From contig CM018035.1 in NCBI GenBank assembly GCA_008638375.1, positions 25,844,307-25,908,306 on the forward strand: a stretch of 64,000 bases of DNA, given 5' to 3'. Positions 1 through 11,999 of the stretch are shown here, piece by piece. Source of the DNA: Nyssa sinensis (lineage: Eukaryota; Streptophyta; Magnoliopsida; Cornales; Nyssaceae). Made by a program: the position numbers and the translations under genes. Positions within the stretch are counted from its first letter, which is position 1, and every line of letters begins with the position of its first letter. Under the pieces are notes generated by a model. That model did not search any database, had not been told where the DNA came from, and was given only the letters and a program-made list of their open reading frames with translations.

Positions 1-455
1 TGCCAACAAAAAAGGCTATAGCATTGACATGCTCTTGATAGCCCCAGATGGGATACACAAGCCTTTATCCATGAAGCTTCAATACCCTTCCACAAACAAC
101 ACCACAGAATATGAAGCCTGCATAATCAGCCTATAAGCTCCATTAGAATTGGAAGTCAAAAACCTTGATGTGTATGGAGACTCAATTCTCGTCATTGGCC
201 AAATCCATGGAAGGTGAAAAATCAAAAAAGAAAAGCTTGTGCCTTATCATCAATGCCTGGAAACAGTGATGGCCAGCTTAAAAAACGTTCAGTTTCACTA
301 CATACCTCAAGCCAAGAAAAATTTTGTAGATGTCTTGGCCACCCTAGCCTCTATGATAAATGTACCCGAAGAGGCAACTGTCAAATCGCTCCTAGTTCAG
401 GTCAAAGAGACCCTAGTATACTATTGCAACATTAATGAGGTCACAAGCGGGCCAA
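1..455 (+). pseudogene. Ty3/gypsy RNase H domain, broken
   Basis: The conceptual translation has the archaeal-type RNase H layout of plant Ty3/gypsy pol: an NTTEYEA block near base 105 (catalytic Glu), a YGDS block near base 175 (catalytic Asp), then a connecting stretch running to about base 455. In the element this domain removes RNA from the RNA-DNA hybrid during reverse transcription. An in-frame TAA lies near base 134 and further frame changes follow, so it cannot be functional. The domain is already under way at base 1, so reverse transcriptase and protease would lie to the left of the window. Integrase follows on the same strand in the expected order. Confidence 0.75.
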
Positions 456-639
456 AAACCCCTACCTGGTACACCAATGTTTGGTTATTCATCAAACGTT
501 CGTAATACCCTGAAGGATACACCAAAGGGGACAAGGCCACCCTCAGACATTAGGCTGCCTAGTTCATTATATGCAGAGAGTGCCTATACAAAAGTTTATT
601 CAATGGTATTCTCCTCCAAATGTTGGACAAGCTAAAAGT

Positions 640-1711
640 TGAACATGTCATGATGGAAGTCCATGAAGGGGTTTATGGACCCTATATAAATGGATACATG
701 CTAGCCAAGAAAGGAATCTGTCTGGGATATTAATGGAACACTATGAATGAGGATTATACTAGCTTCGTGAGAAAATGCCACGAGTGCCAAATACATGCTA
801 ACCAACAGCACCTCCCCTCTAGAGAATTGTACAACTTGACATCTCCATGGCCATTCGCCACATAGGGAATTGACATTATCAGCAGGATCACGCCAAAAGC
901 TACAAATGGCCACGAATACATCTTGATGGCTATTGATTACTTTACCAAATGGGTAGAGACAGCATCATATTCTATCCTCAATGCAAAGAAAGTGGCTCAA
1001 TTCATTTGGACTAACATCATTTGCCGATATGGGGTGCCTCACAAAATGGTCTCCAACAATGGCTTACACTTTGAAAAGGAGGTTAAAGAAGTAGTGGAAG
1101 AATTTGGAATCACTTAACACACGTCCTCACCTTACAAACCATAAACTAATGGGGCAGTTGAAGCAGCCAACAAGACCCTAAAAAACATCTTGAGAAAGGT
1201 GACAAACACCAACAGAAATTGGCATAACAAGCTACCTTTTGCCTTATGGGGATACCGAACCTTTATCAGGACACCTACTGAAGAAAACCTTTACGCCCTC
1301 ACATGTGAAATAGAGGCAGTTTTACCCATCGAACTAGAAGCACCCTCACTTAAGATGCTTCTCGAGAGTCAAGTAGCCAAAACAGACTGGTTACAAAACT
1401 GCTATGATGAGTTAGCATTATTAGAAGAAAGATGGCTCAAAGCCCTTTACCAAACATAAGGTTATCACCGTCGAATAGCCCAAGCTTTCAACAAGAAATT
1501 CAGAAAAAGAAAATTAAAAGTAAGAGATCTAGTGTTAAAAGAGATCAAGGCCCTAATACTCAACCCATGAGGAAAGTTTCGGCCCAATTGGAGTGGCCCG
1601 TTCGTCATCAAGTCCATTGCAACTAGAGGTGCAATTTGGCTCACAGACATGGGTAGAAATGAGTTCTCCTCACCCACCAACCTAAACCAGCTAAAAACAT
1701 ATTATGTTTAG
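640..1711 (+). pseudogene. Ty3/gypsy integrase, broken
   Basis: The pieces occur in integrase order: an HHCC zinc-binding region (VHEGVYGPY near 660; CHEC near 780), the core beginning around DYFTKWVE (near 930), VSNNGLHF (near 1055), a VEAANK block with the catalytic Glu (near 1160), and a C-terminal module ending LNQLKTYYV and TAG at 1709-1711. Integrase inserts the cDNA into the host chromosome. In-frame stops occur near 730, 865 and 1117 and there are frame changes after 1450. The second catalytic residue, Asp in the usual SDNG motif, reads Asn here. The C-terminal end resembles the Tat/Athila type rather than a chromodomain integrase. Confidence 0.8.
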
Positions 1712-2269
1712 GGGCTAGGCTTACTATAATAGAACTACGATAACCTAACCCCCCTATCAAACAATGTAACCAACAACATGAGGATAAGTAGGTAGCTCAT
1801 GAAGTCATTATAAATGCAGTCTAAAAAATAGCAATAAAATTTGATTATTGTAAACTGAAGTAGATGTTCAATACTTTATTTCATAATTAGTTAAAACCCA
1901 ATCTGATTTAGCGATAAGGTGTTTAGACAAGACCAACTACCTCAAAAAACAAAAACAAAAAAAAAAAGGATCATCATCATTAAGGGATCACTCTCATCAT
2001 TACAAAGGGATCATCCTTTCTTCTCCACCAACTTTCCTTCAAACTCAAACTCTTTGCCTGTCCTTTTTTCCACAAAGCACAAAAAGCCTTCCTTCTTATT
2101 AATTTGCAAGCAAAAGCACCCAAACTTCAGTTCTCCTTTCCGACACAACACCGCTTGAAGGGCCCTCGGGTGTCCCCTTTTCCTCTTCAAGCCTCAAACA
2201 TCTCGAGTATCTCCTTTCTCAAGTTCAAACTTTGCCAAATCCTCATTATGGTTCGTTATTGAAATAGCG
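1712..2269. other. spacer between gypsy pol and antisense PMD sequence
   Basis: No protein or RNA gene was recognised. The stretch has a purine-rich patch near 1945-1970 and CT-rich text to about 2200. By position it lies between the sense pol region and the antisense accessory frame of the presumed Tat-type element. Confidence 0.4.
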
Positions 2270-2834
2270 ATTTCCTCAAACTTTGCACTCAAATATAGCT
2301 CCATAGCAAACCTCGTCCCTCCGTGAAGGACACCCGCTCGGAGACTCTCCCCGATCACCCACTTCATTGTAAAGCCACCTCAAATGATCTTTCGTTATGT
2401 GTGTCTTCCCATAGAAATCTATATCAGTAAACTCGGAAAGGTGAACCCTCTTCCAAAGGTAGGTCAACCTACTTACAATTAAAAAGGTCAATTCCTCCAT
2501 AGGGTAATGTGAGCCCTAGGTTTGTGGCCAAATTTGATCAAATCCAAACTGACAAATAACCTACAGAGTGCAGAATAGGGACCTTACAATAAAAGGATGT
2601 TGCTCTAAGGCTGGCTATGCACATACATGAATAACCTGTAAAGTGCAAAATAGGGACCCTACAACACTAATGCAAAGTGGTCCAATCAAAATCACTAGTG
2701 CTCAAGGTTACTAAGAAGCCACACCATGCTTGCTCATCAGATTGAGTCACCAGAAGCTTCCTTAAGAGATAGTGTCTGGGTCAGTATGGGCAAAGCTGCA
2801 GGGGTTTCCAAAAGTGCCAATTTGTCTTTAAGCC
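2270..2834 (-). pseudogene. plant-mobile-domain (PMD) remnant 1, C-terminal part
   Basis: Read on the minus strand, this continues the PMD frame interrupted at 11394 by the copia element. Removing the insertion and one copy of the ACATC duplication keeps the frame open across the join, with GGSPLLLR on the far side and MWLKDKLALLE beginning at the join. Farther in, a QFGFDQIWPQ block (near 2530) resembles the RQFG-type block of PMD proteins. Several stops and frameshifts occur between 2530 and 2790, and the end is not defined. PMD proteins are found both as host genes of the MAIN/MAIL1 type and as accessory frames in retrotransposons; the position after a gypsy pol favours the latter. Confidence 0.55.
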
Positions 2835-2839
2835 ACATC
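2835..2839. repeat. target-site duplication, left copy (ACATC)
   Basis: ACATC sits directly before the 5' LTR and is repeated exactly after the 3' LTR at 11394-11398. A 5-bp duplication is the size expected for Ty1/copia integration. Confidence 0.9.
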
Positions 2840-4083
2840 TATTAGGATGTGTACCCTTATATCCAAGATATTTTATTATTTAATAGATTTGATTTATTAT
2901 TGAGTTTCATATTACCATATGATTGGATGTTGCTTTATATCATGAGATGACTAGTCCTTGAATTTTCACTAAGAGTGGTTCATGTGTATAAATGAGATTT
3001 ATACACAAGCGATATGAACTACTTATATAGGTAATTCTAGAATTGTTCGTGGCTATCTGTAAAGCTGTAAGACAGTTAACCTTTATGTGATAAGGTGGTT
3101 TATCTCAACCATCAGAGTAGTGGACTCTAGGTTATTGTATTGGTGTATTGGGAATACACTGAACTGGATCACTATAAGAAACGCATTATTTGGAATTGTC
3201 ACCTTTAATAAGTTTTTTATTCACTATTCGCAATAAGATCTTAATCCTGAGATGATAGTGAACTCACGTTCTGAATAGTGATGACTTTGAGTTACCAATG
3301 AGTGATGTCTTTTAGATCAACACCTCAGTATCTTGGGGAGTCATTATTTAGACTGTGGGAACACATATTCTCAAGATGAAATCTACACTCTATATATTAG
3401 AGAGATGGATATCACCTTTGTACTAATTCAATAGGTTAATCACTGAAATCCAGATTCGGTCTTTTTAGTAAATTGTTTATTGAAATGATGACCAATTACA
3501 AGTGATTAATAATTATTGAATTAGGTTCTTAAAATAATTAAAGAATTAATTTAATGGTATAATCCTAATTATTAATATCCATGTAGAGGGGCCAACTGCA
3601 AAAGTATAGTGTATATGGGTTTACTCTATTCTACTAAGTTGGAGTGCAATTTCAATTATATAGTGGAGTTAATTGAAATTAATTAGTCAATTAATTTAAT
3701 TATGAGATAATTAAGATTTAATTGATTAATTCGAAACTAACTTAGTAGGACCTATAAAATCCCTTCTCTTGTCCTAATTAGGTGATGCCCTATATATATG
3801 ATATGTAAGGAGTCGTTTATCATAAGAAGTTTTTTGTGTTAGACAAAAATAAGAAGCAACCCACTCTCCTGTGATACAATTTGCCTAAGGGAAAAGAAGA
3901 GAAGACCTAGAGGATAAAGAGAAGGAAGATTGCATCAATCTTTTCAAGAATCCTTCTTCAAGAATCAAGATTATCAAGAATAAGGTAATTCTAACCTCTC
4001 TTTTCAAAATTGTATGATTCATGTAAAGAAATATATCCAAATATATTTTTGAAATTGCTTCTGCTATGGTTACGAACCCAACA
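2840..4083 (+). repeat. 5' LTR of the Ty1/copia element
   Basis: This 1244-bp repeat matches 10185-11393 over its whole length. It begins TATTAGGATGTG where the 3' copy has TGTTAGGATGTG, so the usual terminal TG has mutated to TA; it ends CCCAACA. A TATATATA stretch at 3791-3799 is a likely TATA box. Relative to the 3' LTR it has an extra segment of roughly 50 bp near 3140-3190 and lacks about 25 bp present near 10405-10430. These differences, with many substitutions, indicate an old insertion. Confidence 0.92.
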
Positions 4084-4085
4084 AT

Positions 4086-4097
4086 TGGTATCAGAGC
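4086..4097 (+). promoter_or_regulatory. primer-binding site (initiator tRNA-Met type)
   Basis: TGGTATCAGAGC lies 2 bp after the 5' LTR. It is the standard plant copia primer-binding site, complementary to the 3' end of initiator methionyl-tRNA, where minus-strand DNA synthesis begins. Confidence 0.93.
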
Positions 4098-4549
4098 AAC
4101 TTTACATGAATCCATCAATTTTGAAGGTTATATTTACTTGTTCTAAACCTATTCATGGATCCCAATTAAAATAAATAGTTATTTTAGAATGGAATTTGTT
4201 GTACAATTTATTTGATACAAAGATTTGATTCTTTTTTGAAAATCTTGATAATTAAATTTAATTCTTGGTGAGTATGAGATACCCATAGTGATAAAGTGAT
4301 AAGAAGCTCCCAAGTAAACTAAAATTGTTTTGGAAAAGTAAGAAAAAGATGATAAGTCGTTTCATTCCCAAGCCGACGGGAGATATTTTTCACAAGAAAA
4401 CAACATTATTTGAAGAACCCACAAATCGAAAGAAAAAAAAAAAACTAAGCTAATACACACCCGAGTTAATTGAAAAAGCTTGGCAGTGGGAATTGATAAC
4501 ACGTTTAGTGGAATTCAGTTTAGCTTTCTATTTCAGATGGCAATATGTA

Positions 4550-4581
<32 letters not shown>

Positions 4582-6220
4582 TGATATTATATTATATGAT
4601 ATAACTAATTTAAAAAAAAAAAGGAAATATAAATTTCTTTTAATGGTATTAAATACAAAATATTTAATTGGGTATTAGATACTCAAATTTATTAAATTGC
4701 TTAGATATTTGATATCCATGGTTGGCACATGACAAATATTTTGTTGGTACAATTTTTATTTTTTATATCTATTCTTTTATATTATGAGTATATGATACTC
4801 ACAGGTATTTGATATTAAAAATTATTATTTTTAAATGTTTAGGTATATGACACCTAATAGCTCAATTTCATTTTTTTATATGTAATTTTTTTTTAATTAT
4901 GGGTATATGATACCCATGAATAGACAATCTTAACAGTAATATAGATTATTATTTTAATTGGATATTACTTACCCAATTTTATTAAATTATTTGGCCAAGA
5001 GTTCAATTATTTAATATATTCATCTTTTTATATTATAATGGGTATGTGATATCCATGGGTATTTGATACCCAAATATGTTGGATTTAGAATTATATAAAA
5101 TATAAGTTAAGTGAGACTTGGCCTATAGGGGTTCTTGGATACAAGGATTAAATCTTAATACGCTCTAAAATATACATGGGTGATGTATATGATTAACTAC
5201 ATATTTAAATGCTTTAATATTTTATTTATCATATTTGAATGGTTCATTTATGTGAATGGATGTATCCTATCTGTCATGGCTGGCCATTAGGTAATGTATT
5301 TAATTTAATTGGTTTTGAGGCAATTGTAAAGGGCAATGGACTTGAAAAAAAATTTCCGAGAATGGGCAAGCTCCATTGGTTTCCCTAGCCTATTAATTTT
5401 TAATTTTAGATTAAATGTAAGTTCACATATATGGGTATAGGTTCTTCATGTATTTATTTTATTTCTGAAGAAAGGGTTATAGGATGGGAGCTATCAAGAA
5501 GACCAATGGAAGTAGAGAGCTTGATGTCAAGAATTTTAGTTGGTTATGAGAGATAATTTTAATTTTATACTTGCATGTTTATTTTCATAAAATCACATGA
5601 TTAATTTTGATTCATGAATAGGTTAATAGAATTATGCATGCGTTGTATAATAAAGATCCTCAATTTATAAAAACAAGTGGGAAAGGGATGCTTTAAGAAA
5701 GCTCCCACGGTCTTCCATCATCAGCCCATAGTAAGACAAAAATAGCTACCCTGAGCCATCTTCGAGTGGCCTCTTTACGAAGGGTGACTATCTAGTTGGT
5801 TACAAGTATGGACCTCTTTGGATAAAATAGAAAGAGACGGGGTAAGGGTGATCTCCCCACGGGGACATTACTTGCAACGATTGTCTTTTTATTTGAGATA
5901 ATGGTATACACTTGATCAAAAGTGAATGATATTCTCCCGACGAAGTCTATCATTGTCTTTTGAAGACCAAAGGATATTGAAAAATATGTTTTCATTTGAC
6001 ATGAGATGTCTAGATAGTAAATTCATATAGGATATAATGGTCCTCCTAATCATATGAATGACATTGTCATCCCCATTGAGCGTGTTGTTTATAAGTTTAG
6101 GTTCCAATGCATTCATTGATAGTGGCTTGAGTATATCACTATGCAATCATGAAAGCAAAAGTTATTTTATTGTTTATTTACATTCATGTTAATGTATGTG
6201 CTTATATATATGATTCTCAG
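4098..6220 (+). other. long untranslated leader of the copia element
   Basis: About 2.1 kb separates the PBS from the gag start, with no coding signal recognised. It contains a TA dinucleotide run (4549-4576), A-rich tracts (4431-4444, 4611-4622) and a cluster of near-palindromes of the form GGGTATATGATACCC between about 4670 and 5080. The length is unusual for this kind of copia element, so part of it may be a later insertion, but no terminal repeats were found. Confidence 0.5.
4549..4576. repeat. (TA)n microsatellite
   Basis: An uninterrupted TA run of about 14 units within the copia leader. Confidence 0.9.
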
Positions 6221-7095
6221 ATGTCTTCATTTAACCCACTTGCTATCATCCTGAAAGAAAATAAGTTGACTGGACCTAACTATGTGGACTGGAAACGGAA
6301 TTTGGACATTATCCTTACTGTAAAAAGGTACAAATATGTGATTACTGTGGATAGCTCAGACCTTCCAGGGGTTGATGCTCCCTAAGAGGACATTGACAGC
6401 TATTCTAAGTGGGTTAAGGCTGATGAGATGGCACGTTGCTATATCTTAGCTTAGATGTCAAGTGTTTTACAGCATCAGCATCAGAGTTTTCTAACAACTA
6501 GGGATATGATCCTTAACTTAAAGGAGATTTTTGGGGATTAGGGGCATCTTGCTAGGCAAACTGTCATAAGAGCACTCATGAACACGAAAATGGCTGAAGA
6601 AACTCCAGTAAGAGACCATGTTTTAAAAATGATTGACTTTTTAAATGTGCTGGAAGTTCTAGGGGCTGACATTGATGGTGAGTCCTAGGTTGATATTATC
6701 CTTAAGTCACCACTTGACTCTTTTAATCAATTTAAGCTCAACTATAACATAAACAAAATGAATTTGACTTTGGCTGAGCTTTTGAGCTCTCTACAAGTAG
6801 CGGAGGGTATTATCAAAAGTTACCCTAGTGCTCATGTGGTTGAGGCTTCTTCTTTTAAGCCCAAGCTAAAAGGCAAGGGCAAGTGGAAGAAAAAGCAGAA
6901 CCCCAAAAACTCCAAGGGAATTATGTGTCCTAAAGGGGGTGTTGGAAAAGGGAAGAAAGAGGCAACCACAGGAGCAGTCGCCAAGCCCAAAGAAAGTGTT
7001 TCCATTGCGGAGTCATGGGGCATTAGAAAAGAAACTGTCCAGATTACCTAACCAAGAAAAAGAATGCAGGTATAATGGAATTACTTGTTATTGAA
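6221..7095 (+). pseudogene. copia gag, broken
   Basis: The start chosen is ATG at 6221, giving MSSFNPLAIILKENKL, the usual beginning of plant copia gag; an upstream in-frame ATG at 6149 is less likely. Gag forms the particle that packages the RNA. The middle part matches the gag-polypeptide of LTR copia type. Near 6985-7045 there is a CCHC zinc knuckle (CFHCGVMGH...NC) in which a TAG follows the His, where tryptophan is usual. In-frame stops lie near 6382 (TAA), 6452, 6539 and 6687 (all TAG). Confidence 0.85.
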
Positions 7096-8640
7096 GTAAG
7101 CTATAAAGCGGGTACTTCAGATTCCTAGTGTGTAGACTCCGGTGCAACTAGTCACATCTGTAATTTGCTGTAGGGGTTTCGGGAGACCAGGCAGCTAAGT
7201 GATGGAGAGATTATCTTGCACTTGGGAACAGAAACAAAAGTTACTGCGGTGTCAGTAGAAGTAGTTAGTTTATGTTTTCTTCAAATAAGACACTAGTACT
7301 TTATGATTGCTTATATGTGTCTGACATTAGAAGGAACTTATTATCAGTTTCAAGTTTAGTAAAACAAGGTTATTCAGTTTATTAAACATAGTGGTTCTTT
7401 TATATGCTTTGGCACATCAATTAATGGTCTTTATTTGATTATTCCTAAGATGTATGAGATATATGACACTAAAAAGAATGAACCATCACAAACTTTACCA
7501 TTTAAAAGAAAAGTTTCTTCTACTAATTCAACTTATCTTTGGCAATTGAGGCTAGGTCATATTAATCTGGATAGGATTAATAGACCGGTAAAGAAGGGTA
7601 CTTTGTCTTCCTTGGTTATTAAACCACTACCAGTTTGTATATCCTATTTAAAGTGAAAGATGACTAGAAGACCCTCTGCTTCAAAAGGAAACAGGGCCAA
7701 AGAAGTATTGGAATTAATCTATACTAATGTGTGTGGACCCTTAAATATTAGGGGAAGAGGAAGCTATGAGTATTTCATCACTCTTATTGATGGTTACTCT
7801 AGATATGGTTATGTCTATCTATTGCACCACAAGTCAGAAGCCTTCGAAAAGTTCAAAGAATTTCTGGCAGAAGTGGAAAAGCAATTAGATAGGAGCATAA
7901 AATCACTTCGATCTAATCAAGGTGGGGAATATCTCTCTAGTGACTTCAGTCAGCCTTTGTTGGATGATGGGATTTTATCCCAATTGTCTGCACCTAGCAT
8001 GCCTCAGTAGACGGGTGTAGCAGAAAAAAGAAATAGGACACTTTTAGATATGGTAAGGTCAATGATGAGTTATTCTGATTTGCCTATATTCCTTTAGGGG
8101 TATGCGTTGGAGACAGCGGTATATATTCTGAACTCAGTTCCAACTAAGTTTGCTCCCAAGACTCCAGTTGGGCTTTGGACTGGGCACAAGCCAAGTCTAA
8201 ACCACTATCGGATCTGGGGGTGTCTAGCCTATGTGCTGAAAAGAAAGACTAGCAAGTTGGAACCAAGATCAAAATTGAGCAATTTCATTGGCTATACTAA
8301 GGGGGCAAAAGGCTGGCTCTTTTATAATCTTAGTGAGCAGAAGTTATTTGTTAGCACGAATGTTATCTTTTTGGAGGATGATTTTATTATGGACTAGAAG
8401 CCCAAGAGTAAAATCACCTTAGAAGAAACATCAGATGCTTCTTCTATTCCTTAGGCAAATGATAATCATGGACTAGATGCCTCTACTCTAACATCTTCTA
8501 TTACACCGAAGCCACGTCGTAGTGGGAGGACTGTCAAGCCACCTGATAGGTACATTTTCTTAGGAGAGTCTATCTTAGATGAACATGTTTTAGATCCCAG
8601 TAGCTATGATAAGGCAATCCTTGATAAAGATTCAGGATTT
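7096..8640 (+). pseudogene. copia protease and integrase, broken
   Basis: The aspartic protease motif DSGATSH is seen near 7135-7155. A frameshift lies near 7380. The GAG-pre-integrase region follows (LWQLRLGHINLDR near 7540), then the integrase core with TNVCGPL (7720), LIDGYSRYGYVYL (7780), a SNQGGEY block where the catalytic Asp of SDxGGEY reads Asn (7915), and a GVAEKRNRT block (8015). Next come an RIWGCLAYV block and a PRRSGRTVKPPDRY linker. Stops lie near 7127, 7171, 7657 (TGA), 8008, 8096, 8395 and 8452; most are TAG. Confidence 0.87.
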
Positions 8641-10169
8641 TGGAAAAATGTTATAAAATCTTAGATGGGATCTATGTGTTCTAATCAGGTTTGGCAACTT
8701 GTGGAACCACCTACCAATATTAAACCAATTCACTGTAAGTGGATCTATAAGAGAAAGAGATGACCTGATGAATCAGTTGAGACTTTTAAAGCTAGACTGG
8801 TGGCGAAAGGGTTTACTCAAAAAAAGGGTATCGTTTATGAGGAAACCTTTTCACCAGTTGCTATGCTTAAGTCTATTCCGATTCTCTTATCCATTGTAAC
8901 TCATTTTGATTATGAGATTTGGCAAATGGATGTCAACACAGCATTCTTGAATGGCTATCTTAAAGAAGACATCTATATAATACAACCAGATGGTTTCATA
9001 GTTAAGGGCCAAGAGCATATGGTATGCAAGTTGCATAAGTCCATTTATGGACTTAAGCAAGCTTCCCAAAGTTGGAACATCTGAACTGATTAGGCAATCA
9101 AGTGATTTGGTTTTGATCAAAACCCAGATGAACCTTGTGTGTATAAGAAGGGTGGAGGAAGCGTGATGGTGTTCTTAGTTCTATATGTGGATGATATACT
9201 ACTAATTGGGAATGATGTAGGGGTGTTGTCTACGATAAAGGTTTGGCTAACAAATCAGTTTGATACGAAGGACTTGGGAGGAGCCCGTTACATCCTCGGG
9301 ATTAAACTTTTGAGAGATCGGAAGAATAGGATGTTAAACTTATCTCAAGCTACATATATAGACAAAATTCTTGTCAATTTTGCAATGCATAAGTCCAAGA
9401 AAGGCTTATTGCCTTCTAGACATGAAGTACCTGTGTCCAAGAATCAATGTCCTAAGACACTTGAGGAAGAAGAACACATGAAGGCGGTTCATTATGCTTC
9501 AACTGTTGGAAGCCTTATGTATGTTATGCTTTGCACTAGACCAGACATTTATTTTATAGTGGGCATGGTCAGCAGATATCAATCTAATCCAGGACCAAAT
9601 CATTGGACTGCCATGAAACATATACTCAAGTACTTGAGAAGGACTAAAGATTATATATTGAGATACGAGGGTGCAGATCGAGTTCCAGTTGGCTACACAG
9701 ACTTTGGCTTTATGTTAGATCAAGACTCTAGAAAGTCAACCTCAGGATATGTGTTTACTCTTGGTTGTGGAACTATCAGTTAGAGGAGTGTCAAACAACA
9801 GTGTATTACTGACTCGACCATCGAAGCGAAATATGTAGCTGCGTCTGAAGCAGCTAAGGAAGTAGTTTGGCTCAAAAGTTCCTTTCAGAACTAGGAGTGG
9901 TACCACAATCTTAGTTGCCTATGGTCCTTTATTATGATAATAGTGGAGCTGTAACTCAATCCAAGGAGCCAAGAAACCACAAGGGTGAAAAGCATATAGA
10001 GCGCAAGTATCACCTCATCAGAGAGGTCATTCAACGCAGAGACATTATTGTCACCAAGGTTGCATCTGTGGATATTCTTGCAGATCCTTTCACTAAGGCT
10101 CTACTTTCTAAAAGTTTCGAGCTTCATATGGATAGGATGGGTCTCAGATGTTATGGGAAATGGATGTGA
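8641..10169 (+). pseudogene. copia reverse transcriptase and RNase H, broken
   Basis: The RT core is visible with [47 protein letters not shown] and the catalytic LYVDDILLI at about 9180. This is followed by YILGI, SLMYVMLCTRPDI, RKSTSGYVFTLG and an RNase H tail ending GLRCYGKWM with stop at 10169. Stops lie near 8662 (TAG), 8761 (TGA), 9082 (TGA), 9091 (TAG) and 9781 (TAG), and a frameshift lies around 9880-9910. The domain order PR-IN-RT-RH is that of Ty1/copia. The element is structurally complete but cannot make its own proteins. Confidence 0.9.
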
Positions 10170-10170
10170 G

Positions 10171-10184
10171 TGCAAGTGGGAGTT
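10171..10184 (+). promoter_or_regulatory. polypurine tract of the copia element
   Basis: A purine-rich stretch containing AAGTGGGAG lies immediately before the 3' LTR, in the position where plus-strand DNA synthesis is primed. It is short and not perfectly purine. Confidence 0.6.
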
Positions 10185-11393
10185 TGTTAGGATGTGTGCC
10201 CTCATATCCAAGACATTTTATTATTTAATAGATTTGATTTATTATTGAGTTTCATATTTTCACATGTTTAGATGTTGCTTTATATCATAAGATGATTATT
10301 CCTTGAGTTTTCATTACGAGTGGTTCATGTATATAAATGAGATTTATACACAAGAGATATGAACTGCTTATATAGGCAATTCTAGAATTGTCCGCAGCTA
10401 TTGATAAGATTGGACATCTTATCTGTAACCTGTAATACAGTTAACCTTTATGTGATAAGGTGGTTTATCTCAACCAACAGAGTAGTGGACTCTAGGTTAT
10501 TGTATTTGGAACTGTCTCCTTTAATAAGTTTCTTATTCACTATTCGCAGCAAGCTATTAATCCTAAGAGGATAGTGAAGTCAAGTTCTGAATAGTAATGA
10601 CTTTGAGTTACTAATGAGTGATGTCTTTTAAATTAACACCTCGGTATCTTGGGAAGTTATTATTTAGACTATGGGAACACATATTCTCAAAATGGAATCT
10701 ACACTCTATATATTAGAGAGATGGATATCATCTTTGTGCTAATTCAATGGGTTAGTTACTGAAATCTAGATTCGGTCTTTTCAGTAAATTGTTTATTGAA
10801 ATGATGACCAATTGCAAGTGATTAATAATTATTGAATTAGGTTCTTAAAATAATTAGAGAATTAATTTGACAGTATAATCCTAATTATTTATATTCATGT
10901 AAAGGGGCCAACTGCAAAAGTATAGTGTATATGGGTTTACTCTATTCTACTAAGTTAAAGTGCAATTTCAATTATATAGTGGAGTTAATTGAAATTAATT
11001 AGTCAATTAACTTAATTATGAGATAATTAAGATTTAATTGATTAATTAGAAGCTAACTTAGTAGGACCCATTAGATCCCTTCTCTTGCCCTAATTAGGAT
11101 TAAGCCCTATATATATGATATGTAAGGAACCGTTTATCATAAGAAATTTTTTGTGCTAGACAAAAATAAGAGGCGGCTCTCTCTTGTGACATGGTTTGCC
11201 TAAGGGAAAAGAGAAGACCTAGAGAAGAAATAGAAGGAAAATTGCATCAATCTCTTTAAGAAGCCTTATTCAAGAATCAAGATTATCAAGAACAAGGTAA
11301 TTCTAACCTCTCTTTTCAATATTAGAATTTGTGTAAAGAAATAGATCCAAATAGATTTTTGAAATCGTTTCCGCTATGGTGATGAACCCAACA
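10185..11393 (+). repeat. 3' LTR of the Ty1/copia element
   Basis: This 1209-bp repeat begins TGTTAGGATGTG and ends CCCAACA. It matches the 5' LTR at 2840-4083 with scattered substitutions and two larger indels. A TATATATA box is at 11108-11116. The exact right end is fixed by the ACATC duplication that follows. Confidence 0.92.
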
Positions 11394-11398
11394 ACATC
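11394..11398. repeat. target-site duplication, right copy (ACATC)
   Basis: Exact match to 2835-2839. This fixes the copia element as 2840-11393 (8554 bp). Confidence 0.9.
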
Positions 11399-11999
11399 CT
11401 CAACAACAAGGGGCTACCACCAAATTTATGGTCCAAACCATTATGCACTATAGCCAAGCCATTTAAAGTTTCGGCTAAGACAAGACCCATGATGTTCCCT
11501 TCCTTGCCAAGGTCATCAATAACTCCAATCAAGCATGCATCAACCGTGTTTGGATCAGTCAAGAGTAAGAAGCGAGAAATCATGCATAAAGCCAAGGCAG
11601 CCAACCCAGCACGACTTGGCTCATGGCTCGTAAACAATCCATAATAGGTAAAAGAGAAAAGCTATCACCTTGCACTAACAACCTCGCCCCTGCGGCAAAA
11701 TAACCACTTTGAACCTTGGGGAAGATCATCTTGCCTTGGATAGTCACATCAAGGATAACACAGAATCCCTCAAAAAATAGCCAAAGCTCCTCTATGTTAA
11801 AGTGAAAGACATGATCCACGGGGTCCCAAAATCTCGCACAAGCTTTCAAAAAGCTTTGTTCTACCATGATATTAGTCATGAAAAGAAAAGAATTTAGTTT
11901 GAAAGAACCAAAATTAATTATCTCTGACAACGTAAGTGAGACCATCCATAAGCAAAGCTCGTCATCAAAAGCATCCATGCTAGTAGTTGTGGCAGCCAT
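11394..11999 (-). pseudogene. plant-mobile-domain (PMD) remnant 1, N-terminal part
   Basis: On the minus strand a frame starting with Met at 11997-11999 gives a PMD-like protein: FLKACARFWDPVDHVFHF, then ELW.FFE.FCVIL, and after a frameshift near 11610 an NTVDACLIGVIDDLG...GLVLAETLNGLA...FGGSPLLL stretch. PMD (aminotransferase-like plant mobile domain) proteins often show the aromatic WDP...HVFRF and ALAETFRSL-type blocks. The copia insertion at 11393 cuts the frame, which resumes at 2834. No activity can be assigned. It could be a host MAIN-like pseudogene, but the antisense position behind gypsy pol fits a Tat-lineage accessory ORF. Confidence 0.6.
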
